DNA of 64,000 nt from assembly GCF_014191985.1 (NCBI RefSeq), contig NZ_JACHXI010000005.1, positions 62,001-126,000 on the forward strand, in the 5' to 3' direction. Position numbers and translations under genes: made by a program. Positions 18,331-28,538 of this stretch are shown here, piece after piece. Under the pieces are notes generated by a model. The model did not search any database, was not told the DNA's origin, and saw only the letters and a program-made list of their open reading frames with translations. How positions within the stretch are numbered: the stretch's first letter is position 1; each line of letters opens with the position of its first letter. Origin of the DNA: Azomonas macrocytogenes. GTDB taxonomy: Bacteria; Pseudomonadota; Gammaproteobacteria; Pseudomonadales; Pseudomonadaceae.

Positions 18331-19434
18331 ATGCTCAATATTTCTCCCGCAGAACTCGAAGCCCGTCTACGCTTGCATTTGCTGCCCGAGCTGGGGCCAC
18401 GCCGCTTGCGTCGGTTGCTGGATGCCTTTCCCGATGCCGGTTCCGCGTTCAGCGCGCCGGCCAGCGCCTGGCGTGCCCTGGGGTTGCCTGCCAGTTGCGC
18501 CGACCATCGCCGCAGCGAGCAGGTCCGCCAGCGCGCCGTGCAGGCCCAGGTCTGGCTGCAAACGCCGGGCCGGCATCTGGTGATGTGGGACGATCCCGCT
18601 TATCCCGCGCTGCTGGCGGAGCTGCCCGATGCACCACCCTTGCTCTACGTTGAAGGCAATCCTGCCTTGCTGGAGCGGCCGCAGCTGGCAATGGTGGGGA
18701 GCCGGCGCGCCTCGCGTCCCGGGCTCGATAATGCCCACAGCTTCGCAGTCAGCCTGGCGGGGGCCGGCTTTGTCGTCACCAGCGGCCTGGCGCTCGGAAT
18801 CGATGGGGCAGCCCATCAGGGGGCGCTGGATGCCGGCGGGCAGACCGTGGCGGTGCTGGGCACCGGCCTGGCACGGCTTTATCCACAACGCCATGCGTCG
18901 CTGGCGCAGGCAATCATCGAACAAGGCGGAGCACTGGTTTCGGAATTGCCGCTGGACAGCCCACCCCAGGCCAGTAATTTTCCCCGGCGCAATCGCATCA
19001 TCAGCGGCCTGTCCCTGGGGGTACTGGTGGTGGAAGCGAGTCCGTCGAGCGGTTCATTGATCACCGCACGCCAAGCCATTGAGCAGGGGCGAGAGGTATT
19101 TGCCATTCCCGGACCGATCCATCATCCCGGTGCCCGTGGCTGTCACCAATTAATTCGCGAAGGAGCCGTATTGGTGGAGTGTGTGCAGGATATGCTGGAA
19201 GCACTGCGCGGCTGGCAGCGAATCGCGCCGCCGAGCGAGGCGGTTGCCATTGCCACGCCTGTCGCTGCCGAGCATCCCCTGTTGCGTCATCTGCTGGCGG
19301 TGCCCCTGAGCAGCGAAGCCCTGGCCCTGGCTTGTGGCCAGCCGCTGCCGCAGGTGCTGGTTGCGCTGACCGAGCTGGAGCTGGACGGTCGCATCGTTTT
19401 CGAGGCTGGAGTATGGATGATCTGCCAGCCCTGA
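18331..19434 (+). CDS. dprA: DNA-processing protein DprA/Smf
   Basis: 367 aa. An N-terminal SAM-like helical domain precedes a Rossmann-type RecA-loader core with MVGSRRASRPG (about 116-126), SGLALGIDGAAHQGAL and FPRRNRIISGLSLGVLVVEA. A C-terminal winged helix (about 300-365) completes it. It binds incoming ssDNA and loads RecA during natural transformation. ATG 18331 has AAGGAAG upstream. Confidence 0.95.
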   Translation: MLNISPAELEARLRLHLLPELGPRRLRRLLDAFPDAGSAFSAPASAWRALGLPASCADHRRSEQVRQRAVQAQVWLQTPGRHLVMWDDPAYPALLAELPDAPPLLYVEGNPALLERPQLAMVGSRRASRPGLDNAHSFAVSLAGAGFVVTSGLALGIDGAAHQGALDAGGQTVAVLGTGLARLYPQRHASLAQAIIEQGGALVSELPLDSPPQASNFPRRNRIISGLSLGVLVVEASPSSGSLITARQAIEQGREVFAIPGPIHHPGARGCHQLIREGAVLVECVQDMLEALRGWQRIAPPSEAVAIATPVAAEHPLLRHLLAVPLSSEALALACGQPLPQVLVALTELELDGRIVFEAGVWMICQP

Positions 19435-19569
19435 AAAATCGAGAAGAGCACTGTAGGTCGGGCGAAACAGCCGCCGGTAATATCATTCCAGCGTTCAGTT
19501 CGCCGCACGCTTCTCGGCGTCATGCCGGTTTGGTTTAGACTGCCCGCCATTTTCGTACGAGGAGGCAGG

Positions 19570-20127
19570 ATGATCGGTAACTGGCGGCTACGGCAGGCGG
19601 CAAGGGCAGTCCGCTCTGGTGGCGTGATCGCCTATCCGACCGAGGCGGTCTGGGGATTGGGTTGCGATCCCTGGAATGATGACGCGGTCCAACGCCTGCT
19701 GGCGTTGAAGAACCGGCCCGAGCACAAGGGGCTGATCCTGATCGCCGGGCACAGGAATCAGTTCGATTTCCTGCTCGATGACCTGCCGCCCATCTGGTTG
19801 GAGCGTCTGTCCGGCAGTTGGCCCGGCCCCTATACCTGGCTGGTGCCGCATCGTGGCCGGCTGCCCGAATGGATCTGCGGCCGGCACGACAGTGTAGCCC
19901 TGCGGGTCACCGATCATCCTCTGGTCCGCGATCTGTGCGCCTTGACCGGTCCGCTGGTTTCAACCTCCGCCAACCCGGCCGGCCATCCGGCTGCGCGTTC
20001 GCGGCTGCGCGTCGAACAGTACTTCCCCGGCCTGCTGGACGACGTGCTCAATGGCCCGCTGGGCGGACGGCGCAACCCCAGCCTGATCAGGGATTTGCGC
20101 AGCGGCGAGGTGATCCGGGCAGGCTGA
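19570..20127 (+). CDS. tsaC: Threonylcarbamoyl-AMP synthase TsaC (YrdC)
   Basis: 185 aa YrdC-fold enzyme that makes threonylcarbamoyl-AMP from Thr, bicarbonate and ATP for tRNA t6A. Family motifs are [13 protein letters not shown] (residues 21-33), [12 protein letters not shown] and [14 protein letters not shown] 19570 is preceded by GGAGGC. It is the short TsaC type without the Sua5 C-terminal domain. Confidence 0.95.
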   Translation: MIGNWRLRQAARAVRSGGVIAYPTEAVWGLGCDPWNDDAVQRLLALKNRPEHKGLILIAGHRNQFDFLLDDLPPIWLERLSGSWPGPYTWLVPHRGRLPEWICGRHDSVALRVTDHPLVRDLCALTGPLVSTSANPAGHPAARSRLRVEQYFPGLLDDVLNGPLGGRRNPSLIRDLRSGEVIRAG

Positions 20128-20158
20128 AGACCTTCTACGGCTGGCGTGTGGCTTGTCG

Positions 20159-21136
20159 CTACGGCAGCAAAATCGTCGAGCCTGTGGTCTTGCCTGCAGC
20201 CAGCGCCGTCTGTGCTTCGGCAGCCTGGCTTAGTGGATAACGCTGGCCGATTTCCACCTTGAGCTTGCCGCTGGCGAGCATGCCGAACAGCTCATCGGCC
20301 ATGGCTCGCAGGCGCTCAGGCGTATCGGCGTAGCCGGACAACATCGGCCGGGTGACATACAGCGAACCTTTCTGCGCCAGGATACCCAGGTTGACGCCGG
20401 TAACCGCACCCGAAGCGTTGCCGAAGCTGACCAGCAGGCCGCGTGGCGCGACGCAATCGAGAGAGATTTCCCAGGTATTCTTGCCTACCGAGTCATAGAC
20501 CACCGGGCATTTCCTGCCGTCGGTCAGTTCCAGCACGCGCTGGACCACGTCTTCCTGCGTGCGGTCGATGGTAGCCCAGGCGCCCAGCGCCTTGGCGCGT
20601 TCGGCTTTTTCCTGGGAGCCGACCACACCGATCAATCTGGCGCCCAATGCCTTGGCCCATTGGCAGGCGATGGAGCCAACCCCGCCGGCAGCGGCATGGA
20701 ACAGGATCGTTTCGCCTGCCTTGACGGCATACGTCTGGCGCAGCAGGTATTGCGTGGTCAGACCTTTGAGCATCACCGCCGCTGCTTCCTCGAAGGAAAT
20801 ACCTGGCGGGATTTTCACCAATTGCCGGGCCGGCAATACGTGATATTCGCCGTAGGCGCCTAACGGCCCGCCGGCATAGGCAACCCGCTCGCCTATGTGG
20901 AAATCCTCGACGCCCGCGCCGATCGCATCGATCACTCCGGCGCCCTCGGTGCCCAGCCCCGAAGGCAGGCTCGGTGGCGAATACAAGCCGCTGCGGTAAT
21001 AGGTATCGATGAAGTTCAGGCCAATGGCGTGGTTGCGTACGCGGACTTCGCTCGTACCCGGTTCGGCAGGTGTCGTGTCGACCGTTTGCAAAACCTCGGG
21101 ACCGCCGTGCTGACTGAATTGAATACGCCTGGACAT
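20159..21136 (-). CDS. qor: NADPH:quinone reductase, zinc-independent MDR family
   Basis: 325 aa. Medium-chain dehydrogenase/reductase fold with nucleotide-binding AAAGGVGSIACQWAKALGA and family segments GLNFIDTYYRSGLY and GTEGAGVIDAIG; no structural zinc Cys cluster is seen. It reduces quinones with NADPH. It is convergent with tsaC and divergent from hemF, as in Pseudomonas. Confidence 0.94.
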   Translation of the reverse strand: MSRRIQFSQHGGPEVLQTVDTTPAEPGTSEVRVRNHAIGLNFIDTYYRSGLYSPPSLPSGLGTEGAGVIDAIGAGVEDFHIGERVAYAGGPLGAYGEYHVLPARQLVKIPPGISFEEAAAVMLKGLTTQYLLRQTYAVKAGETILFHAAAGGVGSIACQWAKALGARLIGVVGSQEKAERAKALGAWATIDRTQEDVVQRVLELTDGRKCPVVYDSVGKNTWEISLDCVAPRGLLVSFGNASGAVTGVNLGILAQKGSLYVTRPMLSGYADTPERLRAMADELFGMLASGKLKVEIGQRYPLSQAAEAQTALAAGKTTGSTILLP

Positions 21137-21236
21137 GGATTTTCCACCTTGAGAGCGTTATCTGGAGCGATCGGAACCGGCCTTTGCCGCCCGACCGGGA
21201 ATGCTATGCTTGGCCGCCGATATGCCGGCCTGTTGA

Positions 21237-22993
<1,757 letters not shown>

Positions 22994-23137
22994 AGCTTGT
23001 GGTGGCCTGGCAATAAGATATTCTGAACTCATGGTTTTGTATGAGGGTCAAGGTGTTATGACCGTCCGGGTTACAACTCTGTATGGAGCCGGAGTCTTTA
23101 GGTAAGTCCATCGACCAATTTGGAGAATTTTGCCGCT

Positions 23138-23449
23138 ATGTCTCTTTTTTCGAACAAGTCGTCCGACCGCCACGATATCGAGCGGGAAATCCATCGCCTG
23201 AGCGCTGCGTTGGATGAGCTCAAGAGCAACGTGTCCCATGATTCACGGCATGGAATCGACACGCTGCGTCGCAAGGCCGAATCCCTGTGGCACGATGCCA
23301 ACTGGGATGCCCAGGGCGCACGGCTTGCACACTCCACCCGAGAGGCCGGACGCCTGGCCTGTAGTACTGCCAAACATCATCCGGTGACCAGTCTGGCGTT
23401 GGCAGCCGGCGCTGTTGCCTTGGTCGGTTATTTGCTCAGTCGCCGTTGA
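23138..23449 (+). CDS. ElaB/YqjD-like membrane-anchored small protein
   Basis: 103 aa. Residues ~10-70 are an amphipathic helix (EREIHRLSAALDELKSN), followed by one C-terminal transmembrane helix (LALAAGAVALVGYLL) and a final SRR. This layout is that of the DUF883 ElaB/YqjD family, inner-membrane proteins linked to ribosome binding in stationary phase. ATG 23138 is chosen because TGGAGA lies 11-16 bases upstream; the TTG at 23120 would bury that site. Confidence 0.7.
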   Translation: MSLFSNKSSDRHDIEREIHRLSAALDELKSNVSHDSRHGIDTLRRKAESLWHDANWDAQGARLAHSTREAGRLACSTAKHHPVTSLALAAGAVALVGYLLSRR

Positions 23450-23855
23450 TCCTGGCTTGCAGGCGTAGCTTGCAGAGCATTTTCACTTTACTTCGGTGCA
23501 TGCCTGGCAGCCTTGAAATTCGCGTTGCCTGGTTTTCGCTCGCTATCTTTTGCAATGGCCAGCCAAGGGCTGGAGGCTGGAAGAAAAGCCATCCTTGCAG
23601 CCCTGGCCAGTCTCTTGAGCTGAAAATGCCCTGGTGACCTGTTTGATGAGGGACTGATTTCTTCCCGGGTCCGGTTGATTGCCGTCCGGCTTGGCTTCAT
23701 TGCGAGCCGGACGGGGTCGATAGTCCCTTGGATGTTTCTGCCAGAACGGCTGCTTCCCGCCTGCTCGCATCCAGCCGTTGGTAGCGCTTGCAAAGTCTCC
23801 GTTTGGTCTTGCACAGTTCCCGCCCATGCTTCTGCTTCCGGACAACGAACGAACC
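23450..23855. other. Intergenic region upstream of the SagB-like operon
   Basis: About 400 bp. I looked for a sigma-54 -24/-12 element and found only near misses with GA instead of GC at -12 (e.g. around 23604-23619). No VnfA-type GTAC dyad was found. Small open frames here look like chance. Confidence 0.5.
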
Positions 23856-25529
23856 ATGCCCAGCCAGACTCCGCGCGCGTCCCATGCACTTGAGGTGGTG
23901 CGCGACTATCACCAGCGTACCAAGCATCGTTTCGAAGGCTATGCCCGTGGTCCCGAGACGCTGGATTGGGACGAACAGCCGGCACCGTTCCGGCATTTCG
24001 AGCCGGCGCCGCAGATCAAATTGCCGCTGATTTCGACGTTTTCTCCCGAAAGCCTGCCGGGTCAGGCACTGCAACGGCCTTTCACCGCGCTTGGCCGGTT
24101 GCAGCCAGCGCTGGCACCGTCCCTGGAAAGCATCGCGGTACTCCTGCAACTGTCGCTAGGGCTCACTGCCTGGAAACGTTTCGGCCCGGATCGCTGGGCA
24201 GTGCGCGCCAATCCCTCCAGCGGCAACCTGCATCCCACCGAAGCCTATTTGGTGATCGGTGGCATTGCCGGCCTGACGGATGGCCTCTACCACTACCGCC
24301 CCGAAGAGCATGCGCTGGAGCTACGAGCCGAGCATGAGGGTGAAGCCGGCGAGCCCCGGCTGGGCATTCTGCTGACGTCGGTCATGTGGCGCGAGGCCTG
24401 GAAGTACGGTGAGCGGTCCTTTCGCTATTGCCAGCTCGATACCGGCCATGCAGCAGGTGCCTTGCGTTATGCGGCCGCCGTGCTCGGCTGGCATCTGCAG
24501 GAACAGGCGCAGGTGGATAGCGTCACGCTGGCAAGGCTGGCTGGCGTGGATCGCCTGGAAGAATTTCCCGCCCGCAGGGCGCAGGAAACGGAAATCGAGG
24601 AAGCCGAGATTCTGCTGGCCGCAGGCTTCGGCAATGCCGCGCCCCCGTCCTTCGATCCGGCCCGCCTGCAAACCCTGGCCGAGCGGGCGCAGTGGCATGG
24701 TACGGCTTCCCCCATCGATCAGCACCCCATGTATCGCTGGCCGGTAATTGCCGAGATTGCTGCCGCCACCCGTCGGAACGGCGGCGAGTTCCAGCCCGGC
24801 GGCCTGCCATCCGTCGAGCCTGACGTTTCCAGGTCGATTGGCACGGCGAGCCAGACAACGGCCCACGAACTGCTGACTAACCGCCGTAGCGCCCAGCGTT
24901 TCGATCACGACTATGTGATGACCCATGCGCAGTTCGCCGCCATCGTCTCCCGCCTGCAGCCATCGAATGCCTTGCCCTGGGATGTATTCGGCGAGCCGCC
25001 GCGGGCGGCGCTGGTATTTTTTGTCTCGCGTGTCGAGGGATTGGCCCCCGGGCTTTATCTGCTGCCACGCAGCACCCGATCAGCGGATTCGCTGCGGCCG
25101 CGCCTGGATCAGCGTTTCGCTTGCGAGCCTGTAGCTGGCATCGATGCATTGCTCAAGCTGACTGAAATGGATGCCCAGGCGCTGAAGCGGATGGTGCGCA
25201 GCCTGCATTGTCACCAGGATATCGCCGCCACGGCCTGTTTTGCCCTCGGCATGCTGTTCGACTTCGAGACCGCCTTGCAGCAGAGCCCGGCTAACTACCG
25301 CAGCCTGTATCGCGAGGCCGGGCTGATCGGCCAGGTACTCTATCTCGAAGCCGAGGCACATGGCTTGCGCGGTACCGGTATCGGCTGTTTCTTCGACGAT
25401 CCCGTGCATGCTCTGCTCGGACTGCAGGACGGTGCCTGGCAGACCCTCTATCACTTTACCGTCGGCCTGCCGATCACGGATCCGCGTATCGAATCCGCAC
25501 CGGCCTACACCGACCTCACTACCACCTGA
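23856..25529 (+). CDS. SagB-type oxidoreductase with two nitroreductase domains
   Basis: 557 aa with two nitroreductase-like FMN folds in tandem (about 85-290 and 335-550). The first carries RANPSSGNLHPTEAYLV and the second TNRRSAQRFDHDYVM and GTGIGCFFDDPVH, as in SagB-family dehydrogenases. Unlike peptide-modifying SagB, no cyclodehydratase or peptide is nearby. The next genes are rhodanese, NifX-like and GST, which suggests a redox role tied to nitrogenase. Start choice between ATG 23856 and 23826 is uncertain; neither has a strong ribosome site. Confidence 0.78.
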   Translation: MPSQTPRASHALEVVRDYHQRTKHRFEGYARGPETLDWDEQPAPFRHFEPAPQIKLPLISTFSPESLPGQALQRPFTALGRLQPALAPSLESIAVLLQLSLGLTAWKRFGPDRWAVRANPSSGNLHPTEAYLVIGGIAGLTDGLYHYRPEEHALELRAEHEGEAGEPRLGILLTSVMWREAWKYGERSFRYCQLDTGHAAGALRYAAAVLGWHLQEQAQVDSVTLARLAGVDRLEEFPARRAQETEIEEAEILLAAGFGNAAPPSFDPARLQTLAERAQWHGTASPIDQHPMYRWPVIAEIAAATRRNGGEFQPGGLPSVEPDVSRSIGTASQTTAHELLTNRRSAQRFDHDYVMTHAQFAAIVSRLQPSNALPWDVFGEPPRAALVFFVSRVEGLAPGLYLLPRSTRSADSLRPRLDQRFACEPVAGIDALLKLTEMDAQALKRMVRSLHCHQDIAATACFALGMLFDFETALQQSPANYRSLYREAGLIGQVLYLEAEAHGLRGTGIGCFFDDPVHALLGLQDGAWQTLYHFTVGLPITDPRIESAPAYTDLTTT

Positions 25530-25545
25530 TCTTTGCGGAATATTC

Positions 25546-26340
25546 ATGGCCATTGCTGACCGGACTCCCTATCAATGCCTCTCTGTGACCGAGGCAGCCT
25601 CGCTGATTCGCGTCGAAAAAGACATCAAAGTGTTCGATGTCCGTGACCTGCAAAGCTACCAGCAGGAACACCTGGATGGCGCCATGCACCTGACCGAGGA
25701 TCGCCTGCCGCTCTGGCTGAACCGGATCGAAAAGGATGTGCCGGTGCTGGTTTACTGCTACCACGGCAACTCCAGCAAGACCTTCGCCCAGATGTTTGCG
25801 GATTTTCGCTTCGAACGCGTTTACAGCGTCGATGGTGGTTACCGCCCGCTGGCCAACGCCTTGGCCGAGCCAGTCGCCGGGCAGGAAATCCGGCGCGGGC
25901 TCGTTGACACCGAGCTGGAAGCCTTCCTCAAGGAATGGAATTTCGACCCCATCGAACTGAATGCGCCGCGCGAGCATGGTCTTACGCCGTTAATGCGGGC
26001 CGCCCTGCAGGGGCAGCGCGAAATAGCCAGGAAGCTGCTTGATCGTGGCGTAAACATCCAGGCGCGCAATGATGACGGCAATAATGCGCTCTGGCTGGCT
26101 TGCGTATCGCGCAATGAAGGACTCGTGCAGGATCTGATCGATGCCGGCATCGAACTGAACAACCGCAACGATGCCAGCTCGACTGCACTGATGTACACCG
26201 CCTCCAGTGATCGCCCCGAACTGACCAGGCTGCTGCTGGAAGCTGGAGCCGATCCCCAGGTTAAGAATTTCGATGACATGCGGGCAGTGGATCTGGCGGC
26301 TTCCGTGGCTTGCCTGAAGCTGTTGCGTCATACGCTCTGA
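25546..26340 (+). CDS. Rhodanese-ankyrin fusion protein
   Basis: 264 aa. The N-terminal rhodanese domain (residues ~8-110) has the active-site Cys71 in VLVYCYHGNSS. The C-terminal ~145 residues are ankyrin repeats (HGLTPLMRAALQGQREIARKLLDRGVN and two more). Sulfurtransferase plus protein-binding repeats suggests sulfur delivery to a partner. Similar rhodanese genes occur next to nifB/nifQ in Azotobacter, from memory. It is 16 bp downstream of the SagB-like gene. Confidence 0.85.
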   Translation: MAIADRTPYQCLSVTEAASLIRVEKDIKVFDVRDLQSYQQEHLDGAMHLTEDRLPLWLNRIEKDVPVLVYCYHGNSSKTFAQMFADFRFERVYSVDGGYRPLANALAEPVAGQEIRRGLVDTELEAFLKEWNFDPIELNAPREHGLTPLMRAALQGQREIARKLLDRGVNIQARNDDGNNALWLACVSRNEGLVQDLIDAGIELNNRNDASSTALMYTASSDRPELTRLLLEAGADPQVKNFDDMRAVDLAASVACLKLLRHTL

Positions 26341-26348
26341 GGTGGCGG

Positions 26349-26711
26349 ATGATCGAATTTCCCGTGAGACTGGCCGTCGCCAGCAAGGAAGGTCAGGCGA
26401 TCAGCGAGCACTTCGGCCATGCCAAGCGCTTTTTCGTCTACGAGGTCACGCCGCAGGCCTGCCGCCTGCTGGAACAGCGTGAGGTCGAGCATTACTGCCT
26501 GGGTAATTCCTCCAGCCAGACGGCCATGGCCGGCATCCTTGAAGCGATCAAGGATTGCCATGCGGTGTTCGTCGCCAAAATCGGCGACGGGCCTGTAGAA
26601 AAGCTCAAGGCCATTGGCGTGCATGCGGTTTCCCACTACGCCTGGGAAACCATCGAGCCATCACTTCTGGACTACGCACGCCGTACCGCCGCTGGTGAGG
26701 AAATTTCGTGA
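26349..26711 (+). CDS. NifX/NafY-type cofactor-binding domain protein
   Basis: 120 aa, a single dinitrogenase iron-molybdenum-cofactor biosynthesis domain with the family signature RLAVASKEGQAISEHFGHAKRF (residues 6-27) and DCHAVFVAKIGDGPVEKLKAIGV. Such proteins bind FeMo-co or its precursor NifB-co. ATG 26349 follows GAGGTGG. It overlaps the next gene by GTGA. It is distinct from vnfX at 33.4 kb. Confidence 0.87.
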   Translation: MIEFPVRLAVASKEGQAISEHFGHAKRFFVYEVTPQACRLLEQREVEHYCLGNSSSQTAMAGILEAIKDCHAVFVAKIGDGPVEKLKAIGVHAVSHYAWETIEPSLLDYARRTAAGEEIS

Positions 26712-27088
26712 CTCCCACTCATGTGGCGCATTGGGTAGAAGCCAATCCATTGATCCCGGTCCATGTGGACTGTGCGATTGCCGTTATGCTCAAGATTCTC
26801 GATGGCAAGTGCAAGATGAAGCCCGATGAGAAAATCGTGATGGCACTGCTCTACGATGCAGTCAGGACGCAGCCCCACGAACGTCTCGATGCGAATGTTC
26901 ACGGGCTGATCGCCGAAGCGCGCGCCAATCTGGACGAGCAGCTGATAAATCGGGTCTACGAACAGCGGGTGCTGGCCGAGACGATTATTTCCCGCCCGGT
27001 AATGAAAGGCTTCAAGGCCATGCTTCGCGAGCGCGGGCTGCTCGATTCACCACAAGAGCAAAACGAACAGAGAGAGGCCGATACATGA
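26708..27088 (+). CDS. Unknown protein in nitrogenase-linked operon
   Basis: 126 aa, starting at GTG 26708 in a GTGA overlap; ATG 26721 is an alternative. All helical by eye, with a central segment LKILDGKCKMKPDEKIVMAL and two Cys (~21, 35). No signal peptide or membrane segment. I do not recognise the family. Overlap on both sides (GTGA and ATGA) indicates translational coupling with the NifX-like and GST-like genes, so a partner role in cofactor handling is possible. Confidence 0.75.
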   Translation: MTPTHVAHWVEANPLIPVHVDCAIAVMLKILDGKCKMKPDEKIVMALLYDAVRTQPHERLDANVHGLIAEARANLDEQLINRVYEQRVLAETIISRPVMKGFKAMLRERGLLDSPQEQNEQREADT

Positions 27089-27726
27089 CCCTGAAGCTAT
27101 ACATGACACCCGGCTCTTGTAGCACGGGGATCAATATCCTGATGGAAGAGCTGGAACTGGTATTCGAAGCCTATCTGGTGAACCTGATGGCTGGCGAGCA
27201 ATACAAGCCGGAATACCTGGCCATCAACCCCAAGGCGACCATCCCGACCCTGGTTCTCGATGATGGCTCGGCACTGACCGACTTCGCTGCCATCGCCTGG
27301 TGGCTGGCGAGCACCTATGCCGAGCGCAAGAAGCTGTTGCCGGAGGAACCGAAAAACCAGGCACGTGTGCTGGAGGCGATGAATCACGTCATCAATACCG
27401 TGCATGGCGAAGGTTTCGCCAGGATCTTCACCACCGAAGCTTTTGCGCCCAACGGCACTGCTGCTGAGCATGAAGCGGTGAAGGCAATGGGCCGCGAGAT
27501 CATCGACCGTGGCTTCGCCGTGATCGACAAGCAACTGGAAGGGCAGATGTTCCTGGTCGAACGTCTCACCATTGCTGATCTTGCCCTGTTCTACGTCGAA
27601 TTCTGGGCTGACCGGACCGGTATTTCACTACCCGAAAACTGCAGCAATCATTACCAGCGCCTGCTGCAGCGGCCGGCAGTGCGTCAGGTACTGTATGAAG
27701 AGGGTTATGGCGCTATTTACCAATAG
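27085..27726 (+). CDS. Glutathione S-transferase-like protein
   Basis: 213 aa. An N-terminal thioredoxin-like domain starts LKLYMTPGSCSTGINILMEEL with Ser/Cys at the usual active-site loop, and GSALTDFAAIAWWLA carries the glutathione-binding Asp region. The C-terminal helical domain follows (ERLTIADLALFYVEF). GST-like genes of this sort occur in nif clusters of Azotobacter and Pseudomonas stutzeri, as far as I recall. It is the last gene of the five-gene operon. Confidence 0.85.
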   Translation: MTLKLYMTPGSCSTGINILMEELELVFEAYLVNLMAGEQYKPEYLAINPKATIPTLVLDDGSALTDFAAIAWWLASTYAERKKLLPEEPKNQARVLEAMNHVINTVHGEGFARIFTTEAFAPNGTAAEHEAVKAMGREIIDRGFAVIDKQLEGQMFLVERLTIADLALFYVEFWADRTGISLPENCSNHYQRLLQRPAVRQVLYEEGYGAIYQ

Positions 27727-28144
27727 TTATAAAAAATGCCCGGACGACGTATCTAGCCGCCATCCGGGTCACTGCTGTTTTTGCCTTGGTCGCTGTCTTA
27801 ATTCTCATCATAAATAACCCTATCTTTGTAACTTCCCTTCATTTTCGCGCTGGTTTTCGGCTGAAACGCATTTTCCGAGTTTCTCTGGCAACCCTTGTGC
27901 AATCACAATCATCCGAAAAAATCAGTGAAAGGTGTCTGGTTCGGAATCGATATATTTGCTGATATATAGCGATTGCCCTACACTTTGGTCGAGCATGCCG
28001 AATTCGTGGCCCACCCAGCGGATCACGGATAGGTGATTTATTTACCGGTCAAGCCGGTCGCGCCAACCAACCCCAAGCCCTTTTCGCATCGCCAGGCCGT
28101 TGTTTTGCCGGCAATGGATGCGGAGCCGTTTCAGGAGCCAAACC
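27727..28144. other. AT-rich intergenic region before nfuV
   Basis: A weak hairpin after the GST gene (CCCGGA 27739-27744 with TCCGGG 27763-27768, then CTGTTTTT) could terminate the operon. A direct repeat GATATAT occurs at 27949 and 27961. I found no sigma-54 element with correct GG-N10-GC spacing and no GTAC dyad, so nfuV-vnfA probably uses another promoter. Confidence 0.45.
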
Positions 28145-28453
28145 ATGTCGAATCTACCGGTGTATACCGAAGCGGACGATTCCGAAGAGATCGATCAGGG
28201 GTTGAACCTGGGCGAGTCGATCCCGGAGGAGGCCTTGCCGCTGATCCGCGATACGATCGAGAAACTGCGTCCCGGGGTGCGCCGCGATGGTGGCGATATC
28301 GAGTTGGTCGAACTCCAGGGTAACGTCGTGCGCGTCAAACTGAGCGGTGCCTGCGTCGGCTGCGCCATGTCCGCCCAGACGCTGGGTGGTGTGCGCCGGC
28401 ATCTTGTCCAGGCATTGAATAACCCCGCCGTCCGCGTATTGCCAGCCATCTGA
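28145..28453 (+). CDS. nfuV: Nfu-type Fe-S carrier
   Basis: 102 aa. Residues ~30-100 are a NifU C-terminal (Nfu) domain with the cluster-binding Cys70-x-x-Cys73 (GACVGCAMS). It carries a [4Fe-4S] cluster for transfer to apo-proteins. The ~28-residue acidic N-terminus is extra. Azotobacter vinelandii has an Nfu in its vnf region called NfuV or VnfU; the symbol is by that analogy. It lies 85 bp upstream of vnfA, with CAGGAG before the ATG. Confidence 0.85.
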   Translation: MSNLPVYTEADDSEEIDQGLNLGESIPEEALPLIRDTIEKLRPGVRRDGGDIELVELQGNVVRVKLSGACVGCAMSAQTLGGVRRHLVQALNNPAVRVLPAI

Positions 28454-28538
28454 AGCCAGATTCGCATTGTCGATCGGTTTTTTTCAGTCCTGCGGGACCC
28501 CGCAATAGCCAGAACGCCAATCAGGAGCAGCCATCACC

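Noticed and set aside
18878-18886. TTATCCACA, a perfect DnaA box
   Set aside because: It is a single copy inside the dprA coding region without further boxes or an AT-rich unwinding element; it occurs by chance at this length.
23604-23619. Possible sigma-54 promoter TGGCCA-N5-TTGAG before the SagB-like operon
   Set aside because: The invariant GC of the -12 element is replaced by GA, and it lies ~240 bp from the start.
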